DNA from: Perognathus longimembris pacificus
Taxonomy: Eukaryota; Chordata; Mammalia; Rodentia; Heteromyidae
NCBI RefSeq assembly: GCF_023159225.1
Contig: NC_063171.1
Coordinates: 11,298,826 to 11,362,825, forward strand
Direction of reading: 5' to 3'
Length of the DNA: 64,000 nucleotides
Shown here piece by piece: positions 24,061 to 34,827 of this stretch (position 1 is its first letter; each line of letters opens with the position of its first letter). A model generated the notes under the pieces. It had not been told where the DNA came from and made no database searches. It saw nothing but the letters and a program-made list of their open reading frames with translations. The position numbers and the translations under genes were made by a program.

Positions 24061-24434
24061 TATATTGAGGGACTTAAATCCAGCTGAGGCTAACAAATGC
24101 TTTCTTTTTTGTCCATCTGTCTTCTCCCTCTCATGTGTGAGAGCTTATTTATGTGTGTGTACTTGTGCATGCGTCAATACACACACACACATATATAAAT
24201 ACAGCACTCTAGAAGTGGCAAGGAAGAGGCAATTTGCAGTCCAGCAACTTCACAGGGGATAGATGTACCAAAGCTGGAAACTGGGTTAGGTTTTCAGTTG
24301 TTTTCTCTGATGTTTTACCAGAAAGGTTAATGAACATTTTTCTTGGTCATTATTCTGTTTTAGAAATATAACTTTGTAATTCTAAGATTACAACTCTGAT
24401 ATTTTAGAAACTTTCTCAGATCTTTTATAAAAAT
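24061..24434. other. Non-coding stretch, no gene seen
   Basis: Apart from a short CA run near 24178 I see no element. Confidence 0.45.
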
Positions 24435-25195
24435 TTTTTGAGGTGTCATTTGTGTAAGTATAATTTACCCTTTTTAGCATAGAAGGCTCTGAGTTCTGAC
24501 AAATGTATGCAATTGTTTACTCACCACTCCCAACATGACATAATAGTTCCAAAGTTTCTCCATAGTTCCTGTTTCTATTGTGGTCAGTCTCACAACCAGC
24601 CATTGGCAATTACTGTTCTGTTTCCTGGATTTCTAGATTTTTACCTTTTCAAAGCATTGAAAAATAGTATCATGAATCTTTTGCTTAGCTTATTTCATCT
24701 AAAGTGCACCTGCACTGAATTTTACTTTCCATGCATCAGAGCTGTCCTAGTGTGTGGATGTACAACTTTTTGTCCATTCAGTAGGTTCTTTGAGCCCTTT
24801 CCACTTTAGACAATTGCAAATAAAGTGACTGAGAACATTCGAGTTCAGGGGCTTTGTAAATACTAGTTTTCTCTTTTCTTAGTAATAAAGAGTTGAGGAC
24901 CCTAGGTTACATAGTAAGTGTATGTTCAAATTGAAAGGAAGGGCCACTGTTTTCCAAAATGCCTACCAGCCATTTGTACCAGCAATGTGTGCTTGTTCTA
25001 GCTTGTTCCATTCTTGTCAGTTCTTAGTATTGTTCATTAATATCTTCATTTAATTTTAGGTTTAATAACTGTACTAATATGTCATTCTAGCTTTAACTTT
25101 CATTTCCCTAGTAACTTGTAATGCCACTTTTTGTACTTTTTGCTATCTATATACTTTCCTTGATGAAATGGCTGTTCAAATCTTTTACCTGCGAA
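24435..25195 (-). mobile_element. Ancient L1 3' end (L1M-like)
   Basis: Plus-strand landmarks occur in the order typical of a reversed old mammalian L1 3' end: GAGTTCTGACAAATGTATGC, a CATAGTTCCTG stretch, TTTTTGTCCATTCAGTAGG, the AATTGCAAATAAAGTGACTG box, GAACATTC, and TGGCTGTTCAAATCTTTTAC near the ORF2 C-terminal region. Heavily diverged; no coding potential. Confidence 0.7.
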
Positions 25196-25207
25196 AAATG
25201 AATTATT

Positions 25208-25412
25208 ACTATTATTATTATTGTTTTTTTGCCAGTCCTGGGGCTTGAACTCAGGGCCTGAGTACTGTCCCTGGTTTCTTTTTCCTCAAGGCTAGCACTC
25301 TACCACTTGAGCCACAGCGCCACTTCTGGCTTTTTCTGGTGCTTAGGAATCGAACCCAGGACTTTATGTATATGAGGCAAGCACTTTACAATGAGGCCAT
25401 AGTCCCAGCTCA
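25208..25412 (-). mobile_element. IDL-Geo SINE with TSD
   Basis: The T-rich left edge is the A-tail. GCCAGTCCTGGGGCTTGAAC marks the Geo end and GAATCGAACCCAGG the left-monomer B box. The 14-bp duplication AAAAATGAATTATT is at 25194-25207 and 25413-25426. It is more diverged than the other IDL-Geo copies, so probably older. Confidence 0.88.
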
Positions 25413-25444
25413 AAAAATGAATTATTTAATAGTTTTTTTTGCTA

Positions 25445-25683
25445 CATCTTTGACAGTCCTGGGATTTCAACTCAAAGCTTCATGTTTCTAGGTATTCCAG
25501 GTATTCTAGTTCTTGAACCATATCCCTAGTCTTTAATGCTTCCATTCTTTTTTTTTTTCCAGGCAGATTCTTATTTTAGGGGGTCTCATCAATTTTTATC
25601 TCAGGTTGGCCTTGAATCATGATCCTCACAATTCTGCCTCGGGGGAGCTGAGATACAGGTGTCAGCTACCACATCCAGGCCAA
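25445..25683 (-). mobile_element. Diverged 7SL-type SINE(s)
   Basis: A B1-like reversed unit is recognisable from the T-run at 25548-25558 to CACATCCAGGCC at 25683. The preceding 100 bp (CAGTCCTGGGATTTCAACTC) resembles a tRNA-like monomer. They may be one composite or two copies. Confidence 0.55.
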
Positions 25684-25724
25684 TTTAAACATTTTTATGT
25701 GTCATAGATACAAGGACTAGATAG

Positions 25725-25729
25725 ATGAC

Positions 25730-25784
<55 letters not shown>

Positions 25785-25815
25785 CAAGATAGATAGATAA
25801 ATAGATAGATAGATT
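25725..25815 (+). repeat. (GATA)n microsatellite
   Basis: About 20 GATA/TAGA units with a few interruptions towards the right end. Confidence 0.95.
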
Positions 25816-27154
25816 GACAAATAGATAGGTACAAATATTTTATGTGCCTTACCAAATTGCTCCAAAATTTTATTTGTGTGTTCCTTATTGAATAGTGTCT
25901 TTCAAAGAGCAGGATGTTCAGTTTTGATATAGCTTAATTCACTAATTCAGCATCACAGGTTATTCTCTTCCTCATAGCTGTTAGGCTTTTTGTGGCCTAG
26001 GTCTCAAACTGACCCATTGAATTCTGTGTGATAATTTCAGAAGAATATCCTACCTGACCTGGAAGCTCCTGGTCAAGCAGGACTTTTATATTTACAGTAT
26101 TATTTATAGTCAGTAATGAGGACTCAGAAAGTACCCAGTTCTGAGATGTTAGAGAAAGTTCTGGCCAGGAACTCAGTTTTGAATTGTCTCTTTTATTTAT
26201 TAGTACTGAATGGCAGTGGATCTATACCCACACTTCATTTGGGGCTGAAATTCATTTCTCACAGTTCAGCGACCTGAAACATCAGAGAGTCATCATAGTT
26301 GGGCTTCAGTCTGGGTTGAATTCTATTCCAGCTTCTCTCAAAGGGTCATCTTGATGGGTACTTACATGATGATGAGCCTCATCCAAAACTCTTTCCCAAT
26401 GCCAGGCCAAAGATATTTTCTCATATATTCCTTTTAGAACTTTTATTATTTGATTTTTTAATTTGTATCTATGGTTTATTATGAGTTACATTTTGTATAA
26501 AGGGTAGGATGTGAATTAAAGTTGTATACTTTGCATACAAATGCCTTTTATTTACAACAGAATTGAATGAAAATAGTACCATTTTGCACTGACTTGTCTG
26601 TGTATTTGTGTTGAAAACTTACCAACTACATATATTTGCTACTTCTATTCCTATAATCTATGTCTGCCTCCCTTTCCAGATACCATGCTATCTCAAGTGT
26701 GTAGCTTCATAGTAACTCTTGAAACAAGGTAATGTGGTTCTCCAAGTTAGTTTTCTTTTTAATAAATATTTTAAATTTTGCTTTCCTAAATCTTTAAGAA
26801 TTTTAGAACTAACTTGTCTACTAACACAAGACCTTGCTATGATATTGACTAGGTTTATATTGGATATCAAGATCAGCTTAGAAAAATTGACTTTATGTTT
26901 TAAAGTTCGAATTTTTTCATCTTCCAAGTATAGAGTTTTCTTTTTGTGAACATAATTTTTCTCTCCATTTATTTATTTCTTCTTTGACTCTAAGACTGAT
27001 GATCTAAAGGAAAACGTGTTTTAATTTGTGTCGTTTTCCAACATGGGTCCTTTTGTCATACATTAAACAAACAGAATTTTAGCCATTTTTATCTGTTTGT
27101 ATTTTATATGGTATTCAAAATGCTCCTAAAACAAGATTTTTTAAGTTTAGATTT
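25816..27154. other. Non-coding stretch, no gene seen
   Basis: AT-rich. A segment near 26210-26420 has CATTTCTCACAGTTCAG and a later GCCAGGCC, faintly like a reversed MaLR LTR, but not enough to call. Overlapping open frames at 26688-26949 on both strands look like chance in AT-rich DNA. Confidence 0.4.
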
Positions 27155-27165
27155 TGTGTGTGTGT

Positions 27166-27208
<43 letters not shown>
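27155..27208 (+). repeat. (GT)n microsatellite at a SINE tail
   Basis: About 25 GT units with one interruption, directly against the 3' end of a minus-strand SINE. Confidence 0.95.
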
Positions 27209-27209
<1 letters not shown>

Positions 27210-27400
27210 CAGTAGTGGGACTTGAACTCAGGGCCTGGGTGCTGTCACAGAGTTTTTCTGCTCAAAGCTAGTGCTCTACCACTTGAGCCTCAGCTCCACT
27301 GCTGGCTTTTAGGTAGTTAATTGAAGATAAGACTGTTCTGCTTGGGGTGGCCTAGAAAGCTTTCAGGCATGAGCCACCAGCAAACACCTAGCTTCTTTTA
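27209..27400 (-). mobile_element. 7SL-Geo composite SINE, 5'-shortened
   Basis: The Geo half is clear on the minus strand (TGAGGCTCAAGTGGTAGAGC; then CCTGAGTTCAAGTCCC). The 7SL half is reduced and carries a deletion. The tail is (CA)n on its own strand. Confidence 0.85.
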
Positions 27401-27499
27401 ACTGTTTATACATTGAAAAAAAGAAGAATTGTAGATAGTTGATGAAATAATGTTAAAGTGCTGTGTACCACATGTTAATCTTTTATGTTTGTTTGTTTT

Positions 27500-27737
27500 G
27501 TTTTGTTGATGCAAGTCCTAGAGCTTGAACTCAGGCCTCAGCACTCTTTCTAAGCTTTTTTATGCAATGATAGGGCCTCTGCTTCTTAAATATACCTCTT
27601 CTTCCAGCTTTTTGGTGGGCAATTGTCTAAGAGTCTCATGTTTCCTCCCCACAAACCTCTGGGGCTGGCTTCAAATTATGATCCTCAGAGCTCCTGAGTA
27701 GCTAGGATTGCAGGCATGAGCCACAGGGCCCATGGTT
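27500..27737 (-). mobile_element. 7SL-Geo composite SINE
   Basis: Minus-strand head TGGCTCATGCCTGCAATCCT, then CTACTCAGGAGCTCTGAGG, and a poorly kept Geo half ending TGAGTTCAAGCTCTAGGACT. Confidence 0.8.
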
Positions 27738-28748
27738 ACATGCTAGTCTTTTAATACATAAACACTTTTATCTCAATTTTAATGGGAAAATTCTTCTTAT
27801 TATTAGAATTTTCTCAAATTAAAAATATGAATCAGATTATATTTAAATTACTGTTTGCCAAACAAATACATCCTGGACTAAGTCTAGATTGCGATCTTCA
27901 GTTTTCAACTTGTGCTCTAAAACCGTAGTTGACATCAGCAGCAAATGATGCTGCTGGGTCATGCCCACTATGTAATGTGTTGTTGATGTACAATGAATAG
28001 GTGTATATCCCCAGAAACCTTTCAAATAAGGGTATGCACATAACAGAGCTTCCTAGGTGTCCTGATGATGAGCTACTTGGGGCCCCACCTTAGCAATTGT
28101 AATGGTAAGTGAATAGTCTCTGAGTTCATCACAAGGGTTTGTTTGGGGATTTGTCAAGAGATTTGAGGTTTGTCTTTCTCTAACTGCCCTTGTGATTGTA
28201 GGCTGTTCATTTTGGTCCTCTGAGTCATATTTAAGATGAAAAGATAAGACTATATGTTTTCAAAGGACTCACTGACTTTTAAAATTGTGAATTTGTTAAG
28301 TCTCTGAGAAAATGTGGGCCTAAAATGGAATGTCACTGTTTCCAAATTCAAACTTAAATAAACAAATAAACATAGACTGGGTTGTATACAAATGTATAAA
28401 TTGAAACAGTATTTGCAGGGAGAACTCAAATAGCATAGTTCCTCAGGAAAATGAACTCAGTGGCCAACAAAATGAACACCAAGAGACTGGTATTTGAAAT
28501 GTGAAGGAGTGGGTCAAGAGGAGGACGAATCATTCATAATATCCAATAAATATCCTACAAAATTGAAGGAAGCAGTTGGGTTGGGAGAGAAGGGAGGGAA
28601 TGGTGAAAGAGGTGATATTGATCAAATCTGTTGTATTCATAAACTCACTTATTAAATGGTAAACACTTTGTCTAACTATTTAAAGAAAATAAAAATATAA
28701 TTAAACAAAGAATGTGTAGAATATGCGGCTCATTTTATTCAAAATATG
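27738..28748. other. Non-coding stretch, no gene seen
   Basis: Unique-looking sequence with no identifiable element. Confidence 0.45.
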
Positions 28749-28766
28749 CCTAGTGTGGAACATCTT

Positions 28767-28973
28767 TTTTTTTTTTTTTTTTGCCCAGTCCTGGGCCTTG
28801 GACTCAGGGCCTGAGCACTGTCCCTGGCTTCTTTTTGCTCAAGGCTAGCACTCTGCCACTTGAGCCGCAGCGCCACTTCTGGCCATTTTCTGTATATGTG
28901 GTGCTGGGGAATCGAACCAAGGGCTTCATGTATACGAGGCAAGCGCTCTTGCCACTAGGCCATATCCCCAGCC
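28767..28973 (-). mobile_element. IDL-Geo SINE, full length with 18-bp TSD
   Basis: All parts are present in reverse: T-run tail, Geo half (CTAGCACTCTGCCACTTGAG), linker CTGTATATG and ID-like half ending ATATCCCCAGCCC. The duplication CCTAGTGTGGAACATCTT (28749-28766 and 28974-28991) is the longest clean one for this family in the window. Confidence 0.96.
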
Positions 28974-29140
28974 CCTAGTGTGGAACATCTTAACAAAACT
29001 CAAGAATATAAATGGCCTTGTCTTCAGACCATGAGATATACAATGAACTACTGTGTGACTTAAAAGGATCACAGTGTTTGGTAGAACATAGAAACATCAG
29101 CTTCTTACATTCTTTTAAGATAATAGCTAACAGGCTCTCA

Positions 29141-29365
29141 GCCAGGTGCCAATGGCTCATACCTGTAATTCTAGCTATTCAGGAGACAGATCTGAGGATC
29201 ACAATTTGAAAGCAGCCTTGGCAGGAATGTGTGTAAGGAAATTCTCTCCAATTAATCATCAACAAGCCAAAAGTGGAACTATGGCTGAACTAGAAGATCA
29301 CTAGCCATGAGTAAAAAAGCTCACTGACAGTGCCCAGGCCCTGAGTTCAAGCCCCAAGACTGTTA
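29141..29365 (+). mobile_element. 7SL-Geo composite SINE
   Basis: The 7SL-like head GCCAGGTGCCAATGGCTCAT and TGTAATTCTAGCTATTCAGG is followed by the linker CTCCAATTAATCATCAACAA. The Geo half ends CCTGAGTTCAAGCCCCAAGA, which looks like a tRNA B box. A (CA)n tail follows. Confidence 0.88.
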
Positions 29366-29412
29366 CACACACACATACACACACACACACAGCCATGCAC
29401 ATGCACTCACAC
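29366..29412 (+). repeat. (CA)n tail of a SINE
   Basis: Imperfect CA repeat in the tail position of the preceding 7SL-Geo element. Confidence 0.9.
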
Positions 29413-29730
29413 ACTTGCCAATAGGTTTTTTGGCAAATCATTTTAAAATGCCTAGAAATCAGTAGGTACATTTAATAGTATTTTATGAGCTATTTATAGG
29501 AATGATTGATAAATGATCCATTTAAATGTGTGCAAGCATGAAAAGCTCTAGGACATGATGGCTATATTTATGGAATATTTATTGTTGGCAGGATGGCCTA
29601 TGGAATGTAAAGAATTACAACTAGAATTTCCTTTTTCCATTTACTACCTAGATGATGTAATTGAACTGTTTTGTTTTGTTTTGTTTTTCTATATACATTT
29701 CACAGCTTCACAGCTTAGCTATATATCTTG

Positions 29731-29812
29731 GGCTGGGAATGTAGCTCAGTGGTAAAGTGCTTCTCTAATAGGCCTAAGGCCATAGGTTCAATCCCTAACA
29801 CTACAAAAGATA
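29731..29812 (+). mobile_element. ID-type SINE monomer
   Basis: GGGCTGGGAATGTAGCTCAG (A box) and AGGTTCAATCCC (B box) with an imperfect A tail. No Geo half. The target-site duplication is not recognisable. Confidence 0.8.
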
Positions 29813-31136
29813 AGAACTAATAATTTCTAAGAAAACCTAAGTCTTCTTATTAAGAAAATATAAATAAAATTCAGAAGAGTACTTATTCTTTACATGTTTA
29901 TTTATAAAGTGTTGCTTTTTGAGGGAGCCCTTTTGATGCCCCAGTTCCTTCAGAGTCCTTACTCCAGTATAATCATTTGTTTAGAATTATTAAAAGTAAT
30001 GAAACAACTTTCTAAATGTGAACTATTCCAGTGATTATAAAACAAACCAAAAATGTACCTGGAGAAAAGAACCATGTATCAAAGTTTATTTGAATGAATA
30101 GCAATCGGCCCCCTGATTTTCAAAAACAACCAAAGAAATAAACAAATGAAAAAGCAATTTGTACTTAAAAGACAGTTAACATTCTCCTTCTTAGCAGAGA
30201 CTGCTCAATGTGAAGAGACTCGGTATACATTAGGAACTGATTGACTTTTCAATGGTACCACCCCTGTTTTGTTTTGTTTTTTAATCTGCAATATTCTATC
30301 TTCACAAATCAAATCAAGGATTTGTTCCCCTGAGAACAAAGATATTACCTTTATATGTACTAATGGATATTAGATACTATACCTCTTTTGGCAGGTATTT
30401 TTATTGCAGTTAGCTATTAGGAAGTTCCCAAACCCAGGATTATGCCACCATTGTTAAAGAACCTGAGGTGTTTTTCAACTTCCAGGGAAGACCTGGTTAT
30501 GATTCTCCTGGATCCTTTCTGTTGTTCTACACAGCAGCATCTGCCAACCTAGTGATAATTGTGAGTGGAGAGGCTAAGGGAGGACTTAAGAGGCAATTCA
30601 GCAAATGCTCTAGGAAGCTCAGACACAAACCAAATTGGGAAGTGAAAACAAAGATCTGAAATAAAAAATAACAGAAAGCAGTCCTATTTTTCAAAGAATA
30701 TGGTGCAGTGCATGTGAATTTCTGTGCATTTGGCATACAGTTATTGTCTAAATATTTGGTGATTAGTGATGATAGTACACAGAGATATTTTTAGCCTGAA
30801 ATTTTATCTGTAAGGTAGCCTTTATTGGTAGCATATGTCAGCTATTATCAAGGTCATCATTATTTTAAACCTTACATTTCTTTCTTGTAACAGTCAAGTA
30901 CAAATAAAAATCTTAAGTAGTCACCAAAAGAACTTCCTGCCATCTTCTGTGTTTGTAAAATCAACTAAGACTGCCACTGGTTAATGTTTCTGTTAATGTT
31001 ATTGACCATCAGTTTTGAGCCTCATAAATCAATAAACCTGAAGAAAGATTATCTGGATTCAGAATTATTTTCAGCCATCCTGTGAATGTCTCTGAATATT
31101 TTCTGAATAGTCTTTGAATTTTCTTCATTAAAAAAT
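29813..31136. other. Non-coding stretch, no gene seen
   Basis: Unique AT-rich sequence. A 63-codon frame at 30468-30659 has no domain. Confidence 0.45.
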
Positions 31137-31145
31137 GACTAAGGG

Positions 31146-31360
31146 GGCTGGGGATATGGCCTAGTGGCAAGAGTGCCTGCCTCATATACATGAGGCCCTG
31201 GGTTGGATTCCCCAGCACCACATATACAGAAAATGGCCAGAGGGGGTGCTGTGGCTCAAGTGGCAGAGTGCTAGCCTTGAGCAAAAAGAAGCCAGGGAGC
31301 GTGCTCAGGCCCAGAGTCCAAGCCCCAGGACTGGCAAAAAAAAAAAAAAAAAAAAAAAAA
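31146..31360 (+). mobile_element. IDL-Geo SINE, full length with TSD
   Basis: Complete ID-like and Geo halves and a 25-bp A tail. The duplication GACTAAGGG lies at 31137-31145 and 31361-31369. It landed at the head of an older 7SL-Geo copy. Confidence 0.94.
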
Positions 31361-31580
31361 GACTAAGGGCTAACTAGTTATAATCTTAGCTATTCAGTAG
31401 GTGAAGGTCCAGAGGTCTAGTGACCCAGGAAGAAAAGTCTATAAGACTCCAACTCCACATAACCAGTAAAAATCCAGAGTGATGGTACAGCTTAAGTGGT
31501 AGAAAAAGTATGCTAATTAATGGCATAAGGTCTCAGTTAAGATTGAAAGTTTACACCCTAGTATCAGTACACAATAAAAG
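31361..31580 (+). mobile_element. 7SL-Geo composite SINE, old
   Basis: TAATCTTAGCTATTCAGTAG, a linker CTCCAACTCCACATAACCAG and a Geo half with CAGCTTAAGTGGTAGA and GGTCTCAGTTAAGATTG can be followed, all with many mismatches. Confidence 0.7.
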
Positions 31581-32082
31581 TTACTGACAGCTATTTTGTT
31601 TTAGGCTTGTGAAAATTTTACTTCTCGTTGTTTCATTTACTTCCTTTCATCTGATATTTCTGGGTTTTCAAATTCTAGATTAACTTAGTGACCAAAACAA
31701 AAGAATTTTTGGCAATTAAGACATAATTATTTTTAAAAATTTACTACAATATATGAGTTATACAGTTAAGCAAAAGACAGGTTTCTGTTCTCAATAAATT
31801 ATAATCTTGTTTGCAACATGAAGTATTTGTTTTCACTTGTGGAAATGCTTACTTCCTTCTTTTATGTCTAAGTCATGTGTCAGTTATAAGAATGTTTAAG
31901 GATGACACTTTTTTTTCTCAAGGTAGCTCCTCATTTTGGCAATTGGCTAATGTCAGTTTCATATAGAGAGTGTGAGTTCCTTTAGAACAGATCTTTTGTT
32001 ACACTTTTCAATTTATTGACATATATAAAATGGTTTAAAAAATTCTAATCACATATCAAAACAATTAAATAATTTTCTATGG
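31581..32082. other. Non-coding stretch, no gene seen
   Basis: No identifiable element. Confidence 0.45.
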
Positions 32083-32172
32083 AAGTGGAGCTGTGACTTA
32101 ACTGGTAGAGTATTAGCCTTGAGGAATAAAGCTCAGAGACAGTGCTAAAGCCCCAGGAAGGGCACCAAAAAA
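32083..32172 (+). mobile_element. Isolated Geo monomer
   Basis: GGAAGTGGAGCTGTGACTTA, ACTGGTAGAGTATTAGCCTT and an AGCTCAGAGACAGTGCTAA end match the Geo half with no ID or 7SL half in front. It is either a 5'-truncated composite or a remnant of a free monomer. Confidence 0.7.
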
Positions 32173-32424
32173 CTCTAAAATATTAACATATATATTGGAT
32201 TTTTTGCCTTGTTATGTATCATTAAGCAGATCAGATCCCATTAATTTTTATTATTACTATTGCAACTACTAGTACTACTATTACAACTTCTCCAGGATAT
32301 TGAGCAAGATGGATGAGTTAAGGTTTACAAAATTTATGTATCTGTTATTCTGTGCAAAATTATAGAGAAGTTAACACTAGGTTCCTTTTAAATTGATGAC
32401 ATTTTTCTTTTGTTATTTTTTTCT
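32173..32424. other. Short non-coding stretch
   Basis: Nothing recognisable. Confidence 0.4.
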
Positions 32425-32657
32425 ACTGGCACAGTGGCTTGAACTCAGTGACTGGGTGCTGTCTCTTAGCTTTTATTCTCCTCATGGCTAGCACTCTACC
32501 ACTTGTGTCACCCCTCAACTTTAGACATTTTGCTGGTTAACTGAACTTAAGGGTGTTCTGGACTTTTCTGCGTGGGCTGGCTTTGGAGCACAATCTTTAG
32601 TAATTAGCCTCTTGAGTAGGTAGGATTACAGGATTAAGCCACTGGTTTCTGGCTCCA
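32425..32657 (-). mobile_element. 7SL-Geo composite SINE
   Basis: Reverse order of Geo (CTAGCACTCTACCACTTGTG), linker (GCTGGTTAACTGAACTTAAG) and 7SL-like head (GTAGGATTACAGGATTAAGC). Confidence 0.82.
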
Positions 32658-32942
32658 CAGCTTCTTTTTTAAATGTTATTTTTACATAGGAAGTATTTGC
32701 AAATGCTTCAGAAAATAATACAAGTTGGACAGATTGGTTTTCATTTTGCTATACTTTGTATTGAAATAGATCCTTGCAAGCCTATCAGCCATGTTAAGTT
32801 TCAATTTATTAGTCATATTACCTCTCAATTTTTAACACTTGGAAAGAAGAACAAAAGGAAAACTCATGAACTGCTAGTGCAATGATCCTTTGGCTTTGTC
32901 TCTTGAATGATTTACATTGGTGTTTTGTCAGATATAGCTGAA

Positions 32943-33030
32943 CAAACAAGGGAGGAAGTAACAAGTTTGACATACATATTCCTTACATATGTAACTGTAA
33001 TCCCACTGTACATAACCTTGACAATAAAAA
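32943..33030 (+). mobile_element. Very short L1 3' end (family A)
   Basis: AACAAGTTTGACATACATAT, CCTTACATATGTAACTGTAA and CCTTGACAATAAAAAAAGC match the last 90 bp of the L1 3'UTR and its tail. No target-site duplication is evident. Confidence 0.75.
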
Positions 33031-34095
33031 AAGCAGTATAGGGTTAAGAACTTGCATCCCCCAAAACACAGCACACCTTAAACAAATGAAAATTCTTATT
33101 GAATATCGTCTGGATTTCTCCACCCTAGATTTTCTTTGTTTCTGAATGTTTTTATCATATTTATTCTAACAGCATTGTCTGTCTGAATGAGAAATTCAAA
33201 TGACCTCCTTTGAGATTTAGTATCTGTTGTTTGTTAGTTCTGCATCATTTACCTTATTCTTATTTCCCAGGATTTTAATGTCTAACATACCTTCTTCCCT
33301 GTTCCTCACAGATAATCAACTCACTGAGGTGATTCATAAGTTTGGGCCAAATTACAATGTGCTCACCTAGGGCTGGCCCACATAGCTGTTTTTAAAATAG
33401 TTCCTGTTTCTTGAAAGAAATTACATGTATCATTTTTTGTTCTTATTTGTGTGACATGCCTAGACAGGTCCTTTTAAGTAGATCTGTAGGTAGCATGTGC
33501 CAGCACATTAGAAAGAAGAGCAGAATGTTTGAACGGAGTCTGTTTTACATATTAATCACCAGTGAATGTTTATTTAGAAATGGAAATAAGTCAATAAATT
33601 AGCTAACTGGACACAGTTTTTGTTGTTGTCACTGTTGTTGTTTTAATATGCTGTCACTTGTCATATACCACTGGTTGGGGGTAGAGCAGAAAGAAATGGA
33701 CAGGTATAACAGTCTAGTAAAAAGGGTAGACAAATGGACCAGTCGCCACTTTGTGTCACCATATATCATGTGATGCTGTCCTAATGCTCACTGTTTCATG
33801 TGTCCCGGCAGATTTTTTAATGAGCACACAAACAAACCTTGAACAACTAGTAGCATTTAGAGGACAAAGAGGTGGGTATAAGAACAGATTCCAGTCAGTG
33901 ATAGTGTGAATGTGGCCCGTGAAGGGATAAAATAAACTTAAATATCACCGAGTGGCAAGAGTAAAATGAATGACAATCATGAAACTGAAGAAAGAGGTTG
34001 GGCACATGAATGTACTAGAAGGGTGGGGTGGCCTGATTTTAGGGGAGATTATAAGGAGATTTGTTATTTGGGATCCCCTCAGACCTCATTACTCC
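33031..34095. other. Non-coding stretch, no gene seen
   Basis: Unique-looking sequence; nothing recognisable. Confidence 0.45.
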
Positions 34096-34099
34096 TCCG

Positions 34100-34275
34100 T
34101 GTCAAGGCTGATATCTGAGAATCTCAGAAGCCAGCTTGTGTACGAAAGTCTCCAATTAACCAGCCAAAAGCCAGATGTGGTAATGTCACTCAATGACAGA
34201 GTGCCATTCTTGAGCAAAAAAGCTAAGGAAGAGTGCAAGACCCTAAAATCAAGCTCTAATACTGATACAAACACA
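34100..34275 (+). mobile_element. 7SL-Geo composite SINE, 5'-truncated and old
   Basis: The linker GTCTCCAATTAACCAGCCAA, GATGTGGTAATGTCACTCAA and AGAGTGCCATTCTTGAGCAA match the Geo half with substitutions. The tail has become a short CA repeat. Confidence 0.72.
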
Positions 34276-34604
34276 CACACACTCACTTACACTTTGGAAT
34301 TACTGTGAATAGATAATTTGTTTTCAATCTTCATTTCACTTCCATATCCAGTCTGTAGGAAGGGAATATATCTGTCATATATGCCACATAGAAATAGACC
34401 TTAGCAATCACAGAGATCTACTCAAACCAAGTGTGTTTGGATATTGTTCAGATATTCACATAAAAAGCATGACCTCTCTCCAGCAATTAATTACTCTTAG
34501 GGTAATATTTTTTGTCACTTTTGGTCTATACTGACAAGGGATATGTTATCTTTCATATTAGACGGTTCAGGGACTGCTGTACTACTTCTGCCTGGCAAGT
34601 ATCT

Positions 34605-34814
34605 TTTTTTTTCTTTTGCCAGTCCTGGGCCTTGGACTCAGAGCCTGAGCACTCACTGTCCCTGGCTTTTTTCACTCAAGGCTAGCACTCTGCCACTTGA
34701 GCCACAGCGCCACTTCTGGCCGTTTTCTATATAGGTGGTGCTGGGGAATCGAATCCAGGGCTTCATGTATACAAGGCAAGCACTCTTGCCACTAGGCCAT
34801 ATCCCCAGCCCCAG
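34605..34814 (-). mobile_element. IDL-Geo SINE with TSD
   Basis: Complete reversed element with T-run tail, Geo half, and ID-like half ending at CCCCAGCCCCAG. The 13-bp duplication CTGGCAAGTATCT is at 34592-34604 and 34815-34827. Confidence 0.95.
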
Positions 34815-34827
34815 CTGGCAAGTATCT

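Noticed and set aside
25725..25815. Regularly spaced short repeats as a possible CRISPR-like array
   Set aside because: It is a plain GATA microsatellite with no spacers, in a mammalian genome.
29731..29812. tRNA gene suggested by A- and B-box motifs
   Set aside because: It is an ID-type SINE with an A-tail, like others in the window. No complete cloverleaf with paired acceptor ends was found.
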